64,000 nt of DNA from Acidimicrobiia bacterium (GTDB lineage Bacteria; Actinomycetota; Acidimicrobiia; Acidimicrobiales; Bin134), in contig JAJDYU010000069.1 of the NCBI GenBank assembly GCA_022825005.1, positions 62,001 through 126,000 on the forward strand, read 5' to 3'. The position numbers and the translations under genes are program-made. The notes under the pieces were generated by a model. That model saw only the letters and a list, made by a program, of their open reading frames with translations, was not told the DNA's origin and did not search any database. Below are positions 48,307 to 58,046 of the stretch, piece by piece (position 1 is the first letter of the stretch; each line of letters opens with the position of its first letter).

Positions 48307-49995
48307 ATGCACGACCTCGTCATCCGCGCCGGAACAGTCATAGACGGCACCGGCCGGCCAGGATTTACCGCCGATGTCGCCATCAACAACCAAACAATCA
48401 CCGAGATCGGCAACAAAATCTCCCAAGGACGCCAGGAGCTGAACGCCGACGGCCTCCTGGTCACCCCCGGCTTTGTCGACATTCATACCCACTACGACGG
48501 CCAGGTGTCCTGGGACTCCGAGATCACCCCGTCGGTGTGGCACGGCGTGACCACCGTGGTGATGGGCAACTGCGGCGTGGGCTTCGCCCCGGTGCGCCCC
48601 GGCTCCGAAGAGTGGCTCATCGGCCTGATGGAGGGCGTAGAGGACATTCCCGGTGCGGCCCTGGCCGAGGGCATCGAATGGGAGTGGGAGAGCTTCCCCG
48701 AGTATCTCGACGCCGTCGAGCGCAAGCCCCGCACCATCGACGTGGCCGCCCAAGTCCCCCACGGCGCCCTTCGCGCCTACGTGATGGGCGAACGGGGTGC
48801 CGACCACAGCAATCACCCCACCGAGGCCGAGATCGCAGAGATGGCCCGGCTGGCCGCCGAGGGCGTGGCCGCCGGCGCGGTGGGCTTCACCACCAGCCGC
48901 ACGGTCAATCACAAGACCAAAGCCGGTGAGCATACTCCGAGCCTCACCGCCGGCGCGCCGGAGCTGTGGGCGATTGCCGAGGCGGTGGGTGGAACCGGCA
49001 AAGGCGTCTTCGAGATGGTGGGCGATTGGAACGACTTGGACGCCGAGTTCGACCTGGTCGCCGAAATGGCCCGGCGCAGCGGTCGACCGCTGTCCATGAC
49101 CATTGCCGTCCCCGACACCCGGCCCGAGCTGGGACGCCAGCTGCTGGATCGCATTACGCAGGCCGACGACGCGGGCATCCCGCTGCGGGCCCAAGTGGCC
49201 AGCCGACCGGTGGGGGTGCTGGTGGGCCTCCAGTCCACGTACCACGCGCTGCTGTCCTGTCCCAGCTATAGCCAGATCGCCGCCCTCGAGCTGGGCGAAC
49301 GGGTGGCCCGCCTGCGGGAACCCGAGATGAGAGCGCTGCTGGTGTCTGAACTGGCTGCCCAGCCCCTTCACACGTTCAATCAACTCGACAAGCTCTTCCC
49401 TTTGGGCGAGATCCCGGACTACGAGCCGTCGCCGGAGGCCAGCGTGGCGGCCGATGCCGCCCGTCGGGGCGTCGACCCCCACGAGGCACTGTACGACGCT
49501 TTGCTGGCCCGCGAGGGCACCGAGCTGCTCTACGTCCCGGTGATGAACTACGGCGACGGGGATTTCGAACTCACCAAAGAGATGCTCTCCCACCCGCTCA
49601 GCGTGCCGGGCTTAGGCGACGCCGGCGCTCATGTTGGTTTCCTGTGCGACGGCAGCATGCCCAGCTTCCTCCTCTCTCACTGGGGGCGAAACCGGACTCG
49701 GGGCGAAACCATCCCGGTCGAGCAACTGGTCAAGTGGCAGTGCGCCGATACGGCGGCATTGGTGGGCTTCAACGACCGGGGCACACTGGCGGCTGGCCAA
49801 AGGGCCGATATCAATCTCATCGACCTCGACAAGCTTCGCCTGCAAGCTCCCGAAATGGTGTTTGACTTGCCTGCGGGCGGCCGGCGATTGATCCAAAGGG
49901 CCGATGGCTTCGTCGCCACCCTCGTCGCCGGGCAGGTTGTGATCGCCGACGGCGACCTCACCGGCGCCCGCCCCGGAAAGCTGGTCAGGAGCTGA
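48307..49995 (+). CDS. N-acyl-D-amino-acid deacylase-like amidohydrolase
   Basis: Metal-dependent amidohydrolase, 562 aa, of the D-aminoacylase/dihydroorotase-like group. [20 protein letters not shown] starts the small beta domain (seen as [11 protein letters not shown]), [12 protein letters not shown] gives the HxH metal ligands, and [13 protein letters not shown] and [11 protein letters not shown] are family blocks. Ends with the second beta segment ([16 protein letters not shown]). Substrate unknown. Confidence 0.87.
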   Translation: MHDLVIRAGTVIDGTGRPGFTADVAINNQTITEIGNKISQGRQELNADGLLVTPGFVDIHTHYDGQVSWDSEITPSVWHGVTTVVMGNCGVGFAPVRPGSEEWLIGLMEGVEDIPGAALAEGIEWEWESFPEYLDAVERKPRTIDVAAQVPHGALRAYVMGERGADHSNHPTEAEIAEMARLAAEGVAAGAVGFTTSRTVNHKTKAGEHTPSLTAGAPELWAIAEAVGGTGKGVFEMVGDWNDLDAEFDLVAEMARRSGRPLSMTIAVPDTRPELGRQLLDRITQADDAGIPLRAQVASRPVGVLVGLQSTYHALLSCPSYSQIAALELGERVARLREPEMRALLVSELAAQPLHTFNQLDKLFPLGEIPDYEPSPEASVAADAARRGVDPHEALYDALLAREGTELLYVPVMNYGDGDFELTKEMLSHPLSVPGLGDAGAHVGFLCDGSMPSFLLSHWGRNRTRGETIPVEQLVKWQCADTAALVGFNDRGTLAAGQRADINLIDLDKLRLQAPEMVFDLPAGGRRLIQRADGFVATLVAGQVVIADGDLTGARPGKLVRS

Positions 49996-50048
49996 ACCGC
50001 TCCTAGACCCCTGGGTATGCCCGATACCTCTGGGTGGCGGCAATTTGG

Positions 50049-50072
50049 CGATAGTTGCACTTCCAACTATCG
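50049..50072 (+). promoter_or_regulatory. Perfect 9-bp-arm palindrome upstream of the acyl-CoA mutase operon
   Basis: CGATAGTTG-CACTTC-CAACTATCG, 23 bp before the mutase ATG and just upstream of the TAGAAT -10. The spacing puts it over the -35 region, as expected for a repressor operator (TetR-type size). No regulator gene is adjacent. A weaker repeat GGTAT-GCCCG-ATACC is at 50014-50028. Confidence 0.6.
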
Positions 50073-50083
50073 GACTTCCTTGA

Positions 50084-50089
50084 TAGAAT
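50084..50089 (+). promoter_or_regulatory. Candidate -10 (TAGAAT) for the mutase operon
   Basis: 6 nt before ATG 50096; leaderless start inferred. Confidence 0.5.
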
Positions 50090-50095
50090 TCTCCA

Positions 50096-51661
50096 ATGGT
50101 CGAGACAATGTCGGGAATTCCCCTCGACCCCGCCTACGGCGACGGGCTGCAACCCGGGGACTACCCCTTCACCCGCGGGCTGTACCCCACCGGCTATCGC
50201 AGCAAATTGTGGACCATGCGGATGTTCGCCGGATTCGGAACTGCCACCGATACCAACGCCCGCTTTCATGCTCTGCTTCGGGCCGGGGGCACCGGGCTTT
50301 CCACCGCCTTCGACATGCCCACTCTCATGGGCCGCGACTCCGACCACGAGTGGTCGGTGGGCGAAGTCGGCCGGGCCGGGGTAGCCGTTGACACATTGGC
50401 CGACATGGAGGACCTGTTCGCGGGCATCGAATTGGACAAAGTAACCACCTCGATGACCATCAACGGGCCAGCCGCCATCTGTATGGCCATGTACATCGCG
50501 GTGGCTGAGAAGAGCGGCGTCGGCCGGGTCCATCTGGGCGGGACAATTCAGAACGACATCTTGAAGGAGTACCAGGCGCAGAAGGAGTACATCTTTCCGC
50601 CCCGGCCGTCGGTCCGCCTGGTCACCGATTTGATCCGCTTCACCACTGCGGAGATGCCCCGCTGGCACCCGGTCTCCATTTCCGGATACCACATTCGCGA
50701 GGCCGGATCGACTGCCGCCCAAGAGCTGGCCTTCACGCTGGCCAACGGCTTCGCCTACGTCGAGGCCGCCGTCGCCGCTGGTCTCAGAGTGGACGACTTC
50801 GCCCCCCGGCTCTCGTTCTTCTTCAACGCCCACAGCGACTTTTTTGAGGAGATCGGCAAATTCCGAGCAGCCCGCCGAATCTGGGCCACCTGGATGAAGG
50901 ACCGCTACGGCGCCACCAACCCCAAGTCGCAAATGTGTCGTTTCCACACCCAGACCGCGGGCGTCTCCCTCACCGCCCAGCAGCCCGAGAACAACATCGC
51001 TCGAGTGGCTGTTCAGGCCCTGTCGGCGGTGCTCGGGGGCACGCAGAGCTTGCACACCGACTCCTATGACGAAGCTCTGGCCCTGCCCACCGAGAAGGCC
51101 GCCCGCATCGCCCTCCGCACTCAGCAGATCGTGGCCCACGAGACCGGCGCCGCTTCGGTGGTCGATCCTCTCGGCGGCTCCCACTTCGTGGAGTGGATGA
51201 CCGACGAGATGGAGCGCCAAGCCAACGAGATATTCGACCACATCGATCAAATCGGTCGAGGCTCCATGTTAGAGGGGGTGTACGCCGGCATCGACGACGG
51301 CTACTTCGTCGGGGAGATCGCCGACGCCGCCTACCGTTTCGAACGCGAGGTGAACGCTGGTCGGCGCATCATCGTCGGCGTCAACGAATTCACCGAAAAC
51401 GACGACGACGAAGCCAATCTGCTGTCCATCGGACACGCCACCGAGGAGATGCAGATCAAGCGCCTCGATCAGGTCCGCGGCGATCGCAACGATGATGCGG
51501 TCCAAGCTTCTCTGGCCGCGTTGGTCGAAGCCGCTGGTCAGCCCGACGTCAACCTCATGCCGTCCATCATCGACGCGGTGCAGACCTATGCCACCGAGGG
51601 CGAGATCGTTGCGGCATTGGAGTCGGTGTTCGGCACCTATGTCGAAACCGCGATGGTGTGA
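50096..51661 (+). CDS. B12-dependent acyl-CoA mutase large subunit
   Basis: 521 aa TIM-barrel subunit of the methylmalonyl-CoA mutase superfamily. Landmarks: [57 protein letters not shown] (as [12 protein letters not shown]), FGGTQ-type [16 protein letters not shown] and [11 protein letters not shown]. The cobalamin domain is on a separate gene 4 bp downstream, as in isobutyryl-CoA, 2-hydroxyisobutyryl-CoA and archaeal methylmalonyl-CoA mutases. SGYHIREAG replaces the SGYHMQEAG of classical methylmalonyl-CoA mutase, so the substrate is uncertain. Confidence 0.88.
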   Translation: MVETMSGIPLDPAYGDGLQPGDYPFTRGLYPTGYRSKLWTMRMFAGFGTATDTNARFHALLRAGGTGLSTAFDMPTLMGRDSDHEWSVGEVGRAGVAVDTLADMEDLFAGIELDKVTTSMTINGPAAICMAMYIAVAEKSGVGRVHLGGTIQNDILKEYQAQKEYIFPPRPSVRLVTDLIRFTTAEMPRWHPVSISGYHIREAGSTAAQELAFTLANGFAYVEAAVAAGLRVDDFAPRLSFFFNAHSDFFEEIGKFRAARRIWATWMKDRYGATNPKSQMCRFHTQTAGVSLTAQQPENNIARVAVQALSAVLGGTQSLHTDSYDEALALPTEKAARIALRTQQIVAHETGAASVVDPLGGSHFVEWMTDEMERQANEIFDHIDQIGRGSMLEGVYAGIDDGYFVGEIADAAYRFEREVNAGRRIIVGVNEFTENDDDEANLLSIGHATEEMQIKRLDQVRGDRNDDAVQASLAALVEAAGQPDVNLMPSIIDAVQTYATEGEIVAALESVFGTYVETAMV

Positions 51662-51665
51662 CCCC

Positions 51666-52112
51666 ATGAGCGAGACATCCGGCACTTCGCCGCTGTCCTC
51701 AGTCGACTCAGAGCCACTGCGGGTGGTGCTGGCCAAGCTGGGCTTCGACGGCCATGACCGCGGCCTGAAGGTGGTGGCCCGTACCTTGCGTGATGCGGGC
51801 ATGGAAGTGATCTACCTGGGCCTGCGCCAGACCACCGACAGCATTGTCGCCGCCTGTGAGCAGGAGGACGCCGACGTGATCGGGCTGTCGATGCATAACG
51901 CCGGCCACCTCACATTGGCGCCCCGCATGGTGCAGGCCGTCAAGGAAGCCAATCTGGGCGTGCCGGTGGTGATCGGCGGCATTGTGCCTGCCGAAGACGT
52001 CGCCGTTCTGATCGACGCCGGTGTGGCCGCGGTGCTTGGGCCGGGGGCATCAGCCGAGGATGTGGTGGCCGCGGTTCGCGCTGCCGTCACCCGCCCGTCC
52101 CCAGCCCGGTGA
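51666..52112 (+). CDS. Cobalamin-binding small subunit of acyl-CoA mutase
   Basis: 148 aa B12-binding domain. The DxHxxG motif that supplies the lower-ligand histidine is in GFDGHDRGLKVV, followed by IGLSMHNAGH and VVIGGIVPAED. Functions only with the large subunit directly upstream. Confidence 0.93.
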   Translation: MSETSGTSPLSSVDSEPLRVVLAKLGFDGHDRGLKVVARTLRDAGMEVIYLGLRQTTDSIVAACEQEDADVIGLSMHNAGHLTLAPRMVQAVKEANLGVPVVIGGIVPAEDVAVLIDAGVAAVLGPGASAEDVVAAVRAAVTRPSPAR

Positions 52113-52149
52113 GCTCTCAGCCCATGGATCCCTTCTTGGGCGCCAACCC

Positions 52150-53109
52150 ATGAGCCCCCCCTCGCTCGACGAGCTGTTCGAATCCGCCCGGGCCGGAAAC
52201 CGGCGGTCGCTGGGCAGGCTGCTCACCATGGTGGAACGCCAAGACGACAACGCCGCCAAGGTGTCCGAACGGGCCCACCGCGATGCCGGACAAGCCCGGG
52301 TGATCGGTGTAACCGGGGCTCCGGGCAGCGGAAAATCCACTATCACCGGCCGGCTGGCCGCCGTCTCTGGAGCTGAGCGGCCGGCCATCTTGGCCATAGA
52401 TCCCAGCTCTCCTCTGACCGGAGGGGCCATCTTGGGCGACCGCATCCGCATGGACAACAACGTCAGCAGCAGTACCTTCATCCGGTCGATGGCCACACGG
52501 GGACACGCCGGCGGGCTGGCGGTGGCCGTGCCCGACGCGGTCCGGGTACTCGACGCCGCGGGCTGCGACCCGATCATCGTGGAGACCGTGGGCGTTGGCC
52601 AGGTGGAGGTGACCGTCGCCGCCGCCGCCGATACCACCGTAGTGGTGGTTACCCCCGGCTGGGGCGACGCGGTGCAGGCCAACAAAGCAGGGCTGTTGGA
52701 GGTGGCCGACATCTTCGTCGTGAACAAGGCCGACCGGCCCGATGCCCGCGGTGCTCGCCGGGACTTGGAATTGATGCTGGATCTCGGACACCGAGGAGAG
52801 TGGCGGGCCCCCATAGTGTTGACCACCGCCACCGAGGGGGAGGGCATCGACGACTTGTGGTCGGAGATCGAGCGCCACACCTCATTTCTGCACCATTCCG
52901 GCGAGCTGATCCGCCGCCGCTGCCGACGCCGTCGCAGCGAGGTAGCCGACAGGATCGAGCTCGGTTTGCGCGACCGGGCTCTCCGCATCATTGAGGCCCA
53001 GTCCGGTGAATCCGCACTGGGCCGCGTCGAGCGCCACGAGCTCTCCCCCGCCGCGGCGGCCGAGCAGCTGCTGGCCGCGTTGATCCCCGACAACCCCCCA
53101 GAAGAGTGA
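52150..53109 (+). CDS. meaB: MeaB-type GTPase chaperone of the B12 mutase
   Basis: 319 aa G3E-family GTPase that protects and reloads B12-dependent mutases. G1 is GAPGSGKST, DPSSPLTGGAILGDRIRM (as AILGDRIRM) and ETVGVGQVEV are MeaB signatures, and NKAD is G4. ATG 52150 chosen inside a longer open frame. It sits between the mutase subunits and the acyl-CoA dehydrogenase in one operon. Confidence 0.93.
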   Translation: MSPPSLDELFESARAGNRRSLGRLLTMVERQDDNAAKVSERAHRDAGQARVIGVTGAPGSGKSTITGRLAAVSGAERPAILAIDPSSPLTGGAILGDRIRMDNNVSSSTFIRSMATRGHAGGLAVAVPDAVRVLDAAGCDPIIVETVGVGQVEVTVAAAADTTVVVVTPGWGDAVQANKAGLLEVADIFVVNKADRPDARGARRDLELMLDLGHRGEWRAPIVLTTATEGEGIDDLWSEIERHTSFLHHSGELIRRRCRRRRSEVADRIELGLRDRALRIIEAQSGESALGRVERHELSPAAAAEQLLAALIPDNPPEE

Positions 53110-53110
53110 C

Positions 53111-54826
53111 ATGAGCACCTACTCCGCCCCCTTGGACGACATCGCCTTTGCTCTGCGCCACATTGCCGGTTTGGACGACCTGGCCCAGCTTCCCGCATGG
53201 GCCGATGTCGGACTCGACCACACCGAAGACCTCCTGGCCGAGGCCGGGCGGCTGGCCGCCGAAGTCATGGCCCCCCTTAATCGAACCGGCGATGAGGTCG
53301 GCAGCGTGCTCGACGCCAACGGCAACGTCATTACCCCCGAGGGGTTTCGGCAGGCCTACCAGCAGTACATCCAGAGCGGCTGGACCGCGGTGTCGGCCCT
53401 TCCCGAGCACGGAGGGGCCGGATTTCCGCTGGTGGTCGACGTGGCCATCCAGGAGATGTTCACATCAGCCAACATGGCGTTCTCGCTTTGCCCGATGCTG
53501 AGCCAGAGCGCCATCGGCGCCCTCAGCACCCACGGCAGCCCCGAGCAAAAGCACCGCTGGTTGCCTCCCCTCACCAGCGGCGCCTGGACCGGAACCATGC
53601 TCTTGACCGAGCCCCAGGCGGGCTCTGACGTCGGTGCGCTCACAACTCGAGCCGAACCCCAAGGCGATGGGAGCTACCGCCTGTGGGGCCAGAAGATCTT
53701 CATCACGTGGGGCGAGCACGACATGGCCGACAACATCGTCCACATTGTGCTGGCTCGCACTCCCGACGCGCCGATGGGCACCCGGGGAATCTCCTTGTTC
53801 ATCGTGCCCAAGCATTTGGTGCAGGCCGACGGCACGTTGGCTCAGCGAAACGCCATCCGGTGCATCGGGCTTGAGCACAAGGTGGGCATACACGCCAGTC
53901 CCACCTGTGTGATGGAACTCGACGGGGCAGTAGGAGAGCTGGTGGGGGAAGAGGGCGAGGGTATGCGCCTGATGTTCACCATGATGAACAAGGCCCGCCT
54001 CTTAGTGGGGCTCGAAGGCCTGGCGGTGGCCGAGCGGGCCTATCAGCAAGCAGCGGCCTTCGCCGCCGACCGGCGCCAAGGCAGACGCGCCGACACCGAG
54101 CCCGGCCACCAAGCACCGATAATCCAACACCCCGACGTGCGCCGCATGCTTCTGGACATGAGGGCCCGCACCGAGGCCATGCGGGGGTTGCTGCTGCTCA
54201 ACGCGGCCGCGGCCGATCGCGCCGCCAGCCATCCCGATCCGGACCACCGGCGGCAAGCCCAGCAGCGGGCCGAATTGCTTACGCCGGTGTCGAAGGCCTG
54301 GTGTACCGACCAGGGCGTGGAAGTGGCCTCGCTGGGCATCCAGGTACACGGCGGCATGGGATTCATCGAGGAAACCGGGGCCGCCCAGCATTGGCGGGAC
54401 AGCCGCATCGCCCCCATTTATGAGGGCACCAATGGAATCCAGGCCATCGACCTGGTCGGACGCAAGCTTCCCATGGCCGATGGCGCTCCGCTGGCGTCGC
54501 TGCTGGAAGACATGACCGGTCTGGACAAGAACTTGGACCAGGCGGTCGCCGCGGTGGCCGATGCCGCCCGCTGGCTGGGCGAGCACCCTGGCGACGATGC
54601 CTTGGCCGGCGCCACTCCGTTCCTCGAGATGCTCGGCCTCACCGTCGGCGGATGGGTCATGGCCCAGGCGTGGGACACTTCCCGCCTACTCGAATCGGCC
54701 GAGCCGGAGCGGGCTGATTTCTGGAGGGCAAAGCAGACATCCAGCCGCTTCTACCTCGATCAGATCCTCCCGACGGCCCCTGCCCTGCTCTCCGCCGTCA
54801 CTTCTGGGGCCGCCGCCCTGGGCTAG
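53111..54826 (+). CDS. Acyl-CoA dehydrogenase
   Basis: 571 aa FAD enzyme of the long FadE5-like type with a C-terminal extension. LLTEPQAGSDVGALTT binds substrate and FAD, KIFITWGEHD follows, GGMGFIEETG is conserved, and the catalytic Glu is in IYEGTNGIQAIDL. It begins 1 bp after meaB, so it is the last gene of the mutase operon and may supply or use the same acyl-CoA. Confidence 0.93.
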   Translation: MSTYSAPLDDIAFALRHIAGLDDLAQLPAWADVGLDHTEDLLAEAGRLAAEVMAPLNRTGDEVGSVLDANGNVITPEGFRQAYQQYIQSGWTAVSALPEHGGAGFPLVVDVAIQEMFTSANMAFSLCPMLSQSAIGALSTHGSPEQKHRWLPPLTSGAWTGTMLLTEPQAGSDVGALTTRAEPQGDGSYRLWGQKIFITWGEHDMADNIVHIVLARTPDAPMGTRGISLFIVPKHLVQADGTLAQRNAIRCIGLEHKVGIHASPTCVMELDGAVGELVGEEGEGMRLMFTMMNKARLLVGLEGLAVAERAYQQAAAFAADRRQGRRADTEPGHQAPIIQHPDVRRMLLDMRARTEAMRGLLLLNAAAADRAASHPDPDHRRQAQQRAELLTPVSKAWCTDQGVEVASLGIQVHGGMGFIEETGAAQHWRDSRIAPIYEGTNGIQAIDLVGRKLPMADGAPLASLLEDMTGLDKNLDQAVAAVADAARWLGEHPGDDALAGATPFLEMLGLTVGGWVMAQAWDTSRLLESAEPERADFWRAKQTSSRFYLDQILPTAPALLSAVTSGAAALG

Positions 54827-54872
54827 CCGCCCCATTGCCAGCCTCGGGCAAGCCGGCCTGGTAGCTGCCCTG

Positions 54873-55277
54873 CTAGCCGCCCAAGCGCTCGCGGGCTGAT
54901 GCGCTGCGAGACAGCAGATGGGCGGGCACCGTGGCGCCGTTCACCACTACGTCCTCGCTTGTCCCGTCACCTGCGGCTGCGGTCGTCTGTTCCTCTGGGT
55001 CGCTGCTCGGTCCGCCACCGGACTCGGCGGCGGCCTCGGCCGCCGCTTCGGCTTCGGCCCGCTTGACCAGAAAGTCCTCCCATTCGGCTTCTCTGACCAG
55101 CTTGTCGCGATGGATCGAGCCCCGTTCAGCCCCGCTGTCGAACCGCACCCAATAGCGCAGCCAGCGCATCCCCGTGTGAAGCATCACTTCACCCGGGGTT
55201 CCCTCGGCAACCCCGGCCAAGTCTTCGGCGAGGATGACCCTTTCTCGCCGATCCAAAACGTCGGAATTGCTGGCCAT
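54873..55277 (-). CDS. Small conserved-looking protein of unknown function
   Basis: 134 aa; no family recognised. Residues 1-65 look beta-rich (VILAEDLAGVAEGTPGEVML, WLRYWVRFDSG, GSIHRDKLV), reminiscent of a small SH3/KOW-like barrel. The rest is an Ala/Glu helix and a low-complexity tail. TACCCT lies 6 nt before ATG 55277, supporting a real, leaderless gene. Confidence 0.6.
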   Translation of the reverse strand: MASNSDVLDRRERVILAEDLAGVAEGTPGEVMLHTGMRWLRYWVRFDSGAERGSIHRDKLVREAEWEDFLVKRAEAEAAAEAAAESGGGPSSDPEEQTTAAAGDGTSEDVVVNGATVPAHLLSRSASARERLGG

Positions 55278-55283
55278 TGACTC

Positions 55284-55289
55284 AGGGTA
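55284..55289 (-). promoter_or_regulatory. Candidate -10 (TACCCT) for the small unknown gene
   Basis: 6 nt before ATG 55277 on the minus strand. Confidence 0.4.
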
Positions 55290-55450
55290 TCCATCACATG
55301 AATGCCCGGAGAAACTGCCGCTGAAGTCGACATATCGTTGACCACAACAGCCCCATCAGTCACACTGATCACATCAAAGGGGTGCTTGGAATTATATTGC
55401 GATTTGGTTACGATCGTAGCCACCGCCACTGCGAGTTCCGATAGCTCTTC

Positions 55451-56791
55451 ATGCGCAAATTCCTCCGGGTCGTCCTTGTTTTCTCGGTCATAATGCCGCT
55501 GGCCTTCGTCTCCCCCAGCGCGGCCCAAGACTCATTCTTTGAGGATCGCCAGCAGGAGATCGAAAAGAAGAGACAGGAGATCGAAGAGCGGCGCCAAGAG
55601 CAGGAGGCGCTCCAGCGCGAGGCGCTGTTCGCCATCAAAGAGCTGGATGTGACCAACGCCCAGATCGAGGAGGTAGACGCCCAGCTCAACCAGGTCCTGT
55701 CCTGGATCGCGGCGGCCAAGACTCGTCTGGGAGCAGTGGAGCTCTCTCAGTCCGCTGCTCAGAAGCGGGTGGTCGATGCCCAAGAGCAGGCCGTGGAACT
55801 GGGCCAGGAGATCGCAGCCATCCGAGACCAGCTGCAAGACCAGGTGGTCCAGTTCTATCTCGACTTGGTGTATGAGCCGAACTTCCTGCTTGAAGACGGC
55901 GATCCCAACCGAAATGCCCGGCGACAGTTCTACGTTGAGGAACTGGGCGGGGATGTCCAAGTGCTAATCGACCGTCTCCGCAGGGCTTACGACGACCAGC
56001 AGGTAACGGTTCAACAAGCTGAGCAGGCCCAAATCGAGATCGAGCAGGCCCAAACCGAGATCCAAGAGACTCTGGTCGAGCTGGCCGAACTCCAAGAGGC
56101 TCAAGAAAAGCTGCAAGAGGAGTGGAACCGAAAGCGGGAACTCCTACAAGCGAGAATTGCTGTCGAAGCCCAGGAACAAGCCGACATTGAGAGCAAAATA
56201 TCTGGACTCGAACAGAACATCGAAGAAATCGAAGACGAGATCGAGCGTGAGCGCGAGCGGATCCGCCTCGAGGAAGAACGGCGCAAGCGCGAGGCTGAAC
56301 TGGCCCGCCTGGCCGAATTGGAGCGTCAACGCCAGGAAGACCTGGCCCGCCTGGCCGAGCAGGAGCGTGCCGGCCAGTTCGACGATATTGACATTCCCGC
56401 ACCCCCAGAGTTCTTCCGACCGGTGACAGGAGAGGCCGGATCGGGATTCGGCAACCGGGTTCACCCCATCTTCGGCACAGTTCGCTTCCACTCCGGACTC
56501 GACTTCGCCAACAACACGGGCGACCCCATTTTCGCCGCCGCCTCCGGCACCGTCATCCAAGTCAAAAACCGGCAGGGCTACGGGAACACGATCATCATCG
56601 ATCACGGGGGTGGGTGGACCACGCTTTACGCCCACCTATCGCAGTTCAATGTGGGGCTGAACCAACAAGTCCAAATCGGCGATACCATCGGCTTTGTCGG
56701 CAGCACCGGTTGGTCCACCGGCCCCCATCTCCACTTTGAGGTGCGCTATCGCGGCTCCCCTCGCGACCCGGCCAAGTACCTCAGCCTCTGA
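55451..56791 (+). CDS. Secreted coiled-coil M23 peptidase (EnvC-like)
   Basis: 446 aa. A signal peptide (RKFLRVVLVFSVIMPLAF, cleavage near SAAQ) is followed by long coiled coils (about 28-125 and 175-310, rich in Glu/Gln/Arg) and a C-terminal LytM/M23 domain (about 325-446). Zinc ligands: HSGLDF, and HLHFE at the end; TLYAHLSQF supplies another His. The architecture matches EnvC/RipC-like peptidoglycan hydrolases or activators that work with FtsEX in cell division. ftsEX is not in the window. Confidence 0.9.
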   Translation: MRKFLRVVLVFSVIMPLAFVSPSAAQDSFFEDRQQEIEKKRQEIEERRQEQEALQREALFAIKELDVTNAQIEEVDAQLNQVLSWIAAAKTRLGAVELSQSAAQKRVVDAQEQAVELGQEIAAIRDQLQDQVVQFYLDLVYEPNFLLEDGDPNRNARRQFYVEELGGDVQVLIDRLRRAYDDQQVTVQQAEQAQIEIEQAQTEIQETLVELAELQEAQEKLQEEWNRKRELLQARIAVEAQEQADIESKISGLEQNIEEIEDEIERERERIRLEEERRKREAELARLAELERQRQEDLARLAEQERAGQFDDIDIPAPPEFFRPVTGEAGSGFGNRVHPIFGTVRFHSGLDFANNTGDPIFAAASGTVIQVKNRQGYGNTIIIDHGGGWTTLYAHLSQFNVGLNQQVQIGDTIGFVGSTGWSTGPHLHFEVRYRGSPRDPAKYLSL

Positions 56792-56866
56792 GAACATCGC
56801 GGCCCGGTTCGGCCGCATTTTGACGCTTGGTTGTCCTTGCCCGAAGCACACGGCAAGACTGGGCGA

Positions 56867-58033
56867 ATGGAGGCTCTGGTCTTCGAGCGCAAGCCCGTCC
56901 GCTATGTGGCCGCCGCGGCGGCTTCCCGGGTGATGCCTGGCGCCGGAGGCGGAGTGGGCCCATTGCGCCTGCGCGACATCGATCCACCCGAGCTGCCGGG
57001 GCCGGAATGGCATACGATTCGGCCTCGGCTAACCGGCATCTGCGGCTCAGACCTGGCCACCGTGGAGGGCCGCTCATCCCGCTATTTCGAGCCCTTGGTG
57101 TCGTTCCCGTTCGTTCCCGGCCACGAAGTGGTGGGCGTCGACGACGAAGGCCGCCGACTGGCCCTCGAGCCGGTTCTGGGACCGGCGGCCCGCGACGAGC
57201 CCCTTCCCTTCCCCGGTGCCGCCCCCGGCGACGGGGAGGACTACGGCTACCTGCTCGGTGGCGCCATCAAGGACGGCATCCAAATCGGCTTCTGCTCTAG
57301 CACCGGCGGCGGCTGGGGAGAAGCTCTTGTCGCCCATCAGAGCCAGCTTCATCAGGTGCCCGACGATTTCACCGATGAAGCGGCCGTCATGCTGGAGCCC
57401 GCGGCCGGCGGGGTCCATGCTGCCCTCAAATCCCAGGTCCAGCCGGGGGACACCATAGCGGTGCTGGGGGCGGGAACGATGGGGTTGTGCTCGCTGGCCG
57501 CCCTGCGTTCGCTGACTGAGGCGGGAACGATCATCGCCACCGCCAAATACCCCCACCAGCAAGATCTTGCCACCGCTCTGGGCGCCGACATCGTGGTCGA
57601 CCCCCATGAGGTGCGCCGGGCTGTGCGGAGATTCTGCGGCTGTCGGATGCTGGGCGACTACCTGTCAGGAGGGGTCGACATCACGATTGACGCCGTAGGC
57701 AATCCAGGTTCAGTGGCCGATGCCGTCGCCCTCACCAGGCCTCGGGGGCGGGTGGTGCTATTGGGAATGCCGGAGTCGGCCCGCATCGACCTAACCGGCC
57801 TGTGGCATCGTGAGACCGAACTGGTGGGCGCCTACACCTACGGTACGGAAACCCTCCATGGAGGAAAGACGGCGACCAGCTTCGAGATGGCCTTCGACCT
57901 GGTGGCCTCAGCCAACCTCGAACAACTGGTCTCGGCCCGCTATCCCCTGCATCGCTATCGGGAAGCCATCGCCCACGCCGCCGAGGCCGGTTCACGAGGC
58001 GCCATCAAGGTGGTCTTTGAGCAGAACGTCTGA
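56867..58033 (+). CDS. Medium-chain alcohol dehydrogenase lacking the structural zinc cluster
   Basis: 388 aa MDR-family oxidoreductase. The catalytic zinc ligands are suggested by GICGSDL and FVPGHEVVG, and VLGAGTMGLCS binds NAD(P). The usual four-Cys structural zinc loop is absent: that region (about residues 110-135) is PAARDEPLPFPGAAPGDG. ATG 56867 is chosen; TTG 56831 is in frame. Substrate unknown. Confidence 0.82.
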   Translation: MEALVFERKPVRYVAAAAASRVMPGAGGGVGPLRLRDIDPPELPGPEWHTIRPRLTGICGSDLATVEGRSSRYFEPLVSFPFVPGHEVVGVDDEGRRLALEPVLGPAARDEPLPFPGAAPGDGEDYGYLLGGAIKDGIQIGFCSSTGGGWGEALVAHQSQLHQVPDDFTDEAAVMLEPAAGGVHAALKSQVQPGDTIAVLGAGTMGLCSLAALRSLTEAGTIIATAKYPHQQDLATALGADIVVDPHEVRRAVRRFCGCRMLGDYLSGGVDITIDAVGNPGSVADAVALTRPRGRVVLLGMPESARIDLTGLWHRETELVGAYTYGTETLHGGKTATSFEMAFDLVASANLEQLVSARYPLHRYREAIAHAAEAGSRGAIKVVFEQNV

Positions 58034-58046
58034 CCTCGATCTCCCG

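Noticed and set aside
49996-50095. Cobalamin riboswitch upstream of the mutase operon
   Set aside because: The interval is only 100 bp, lacks the B12-box, and the transcript appears leaderless.
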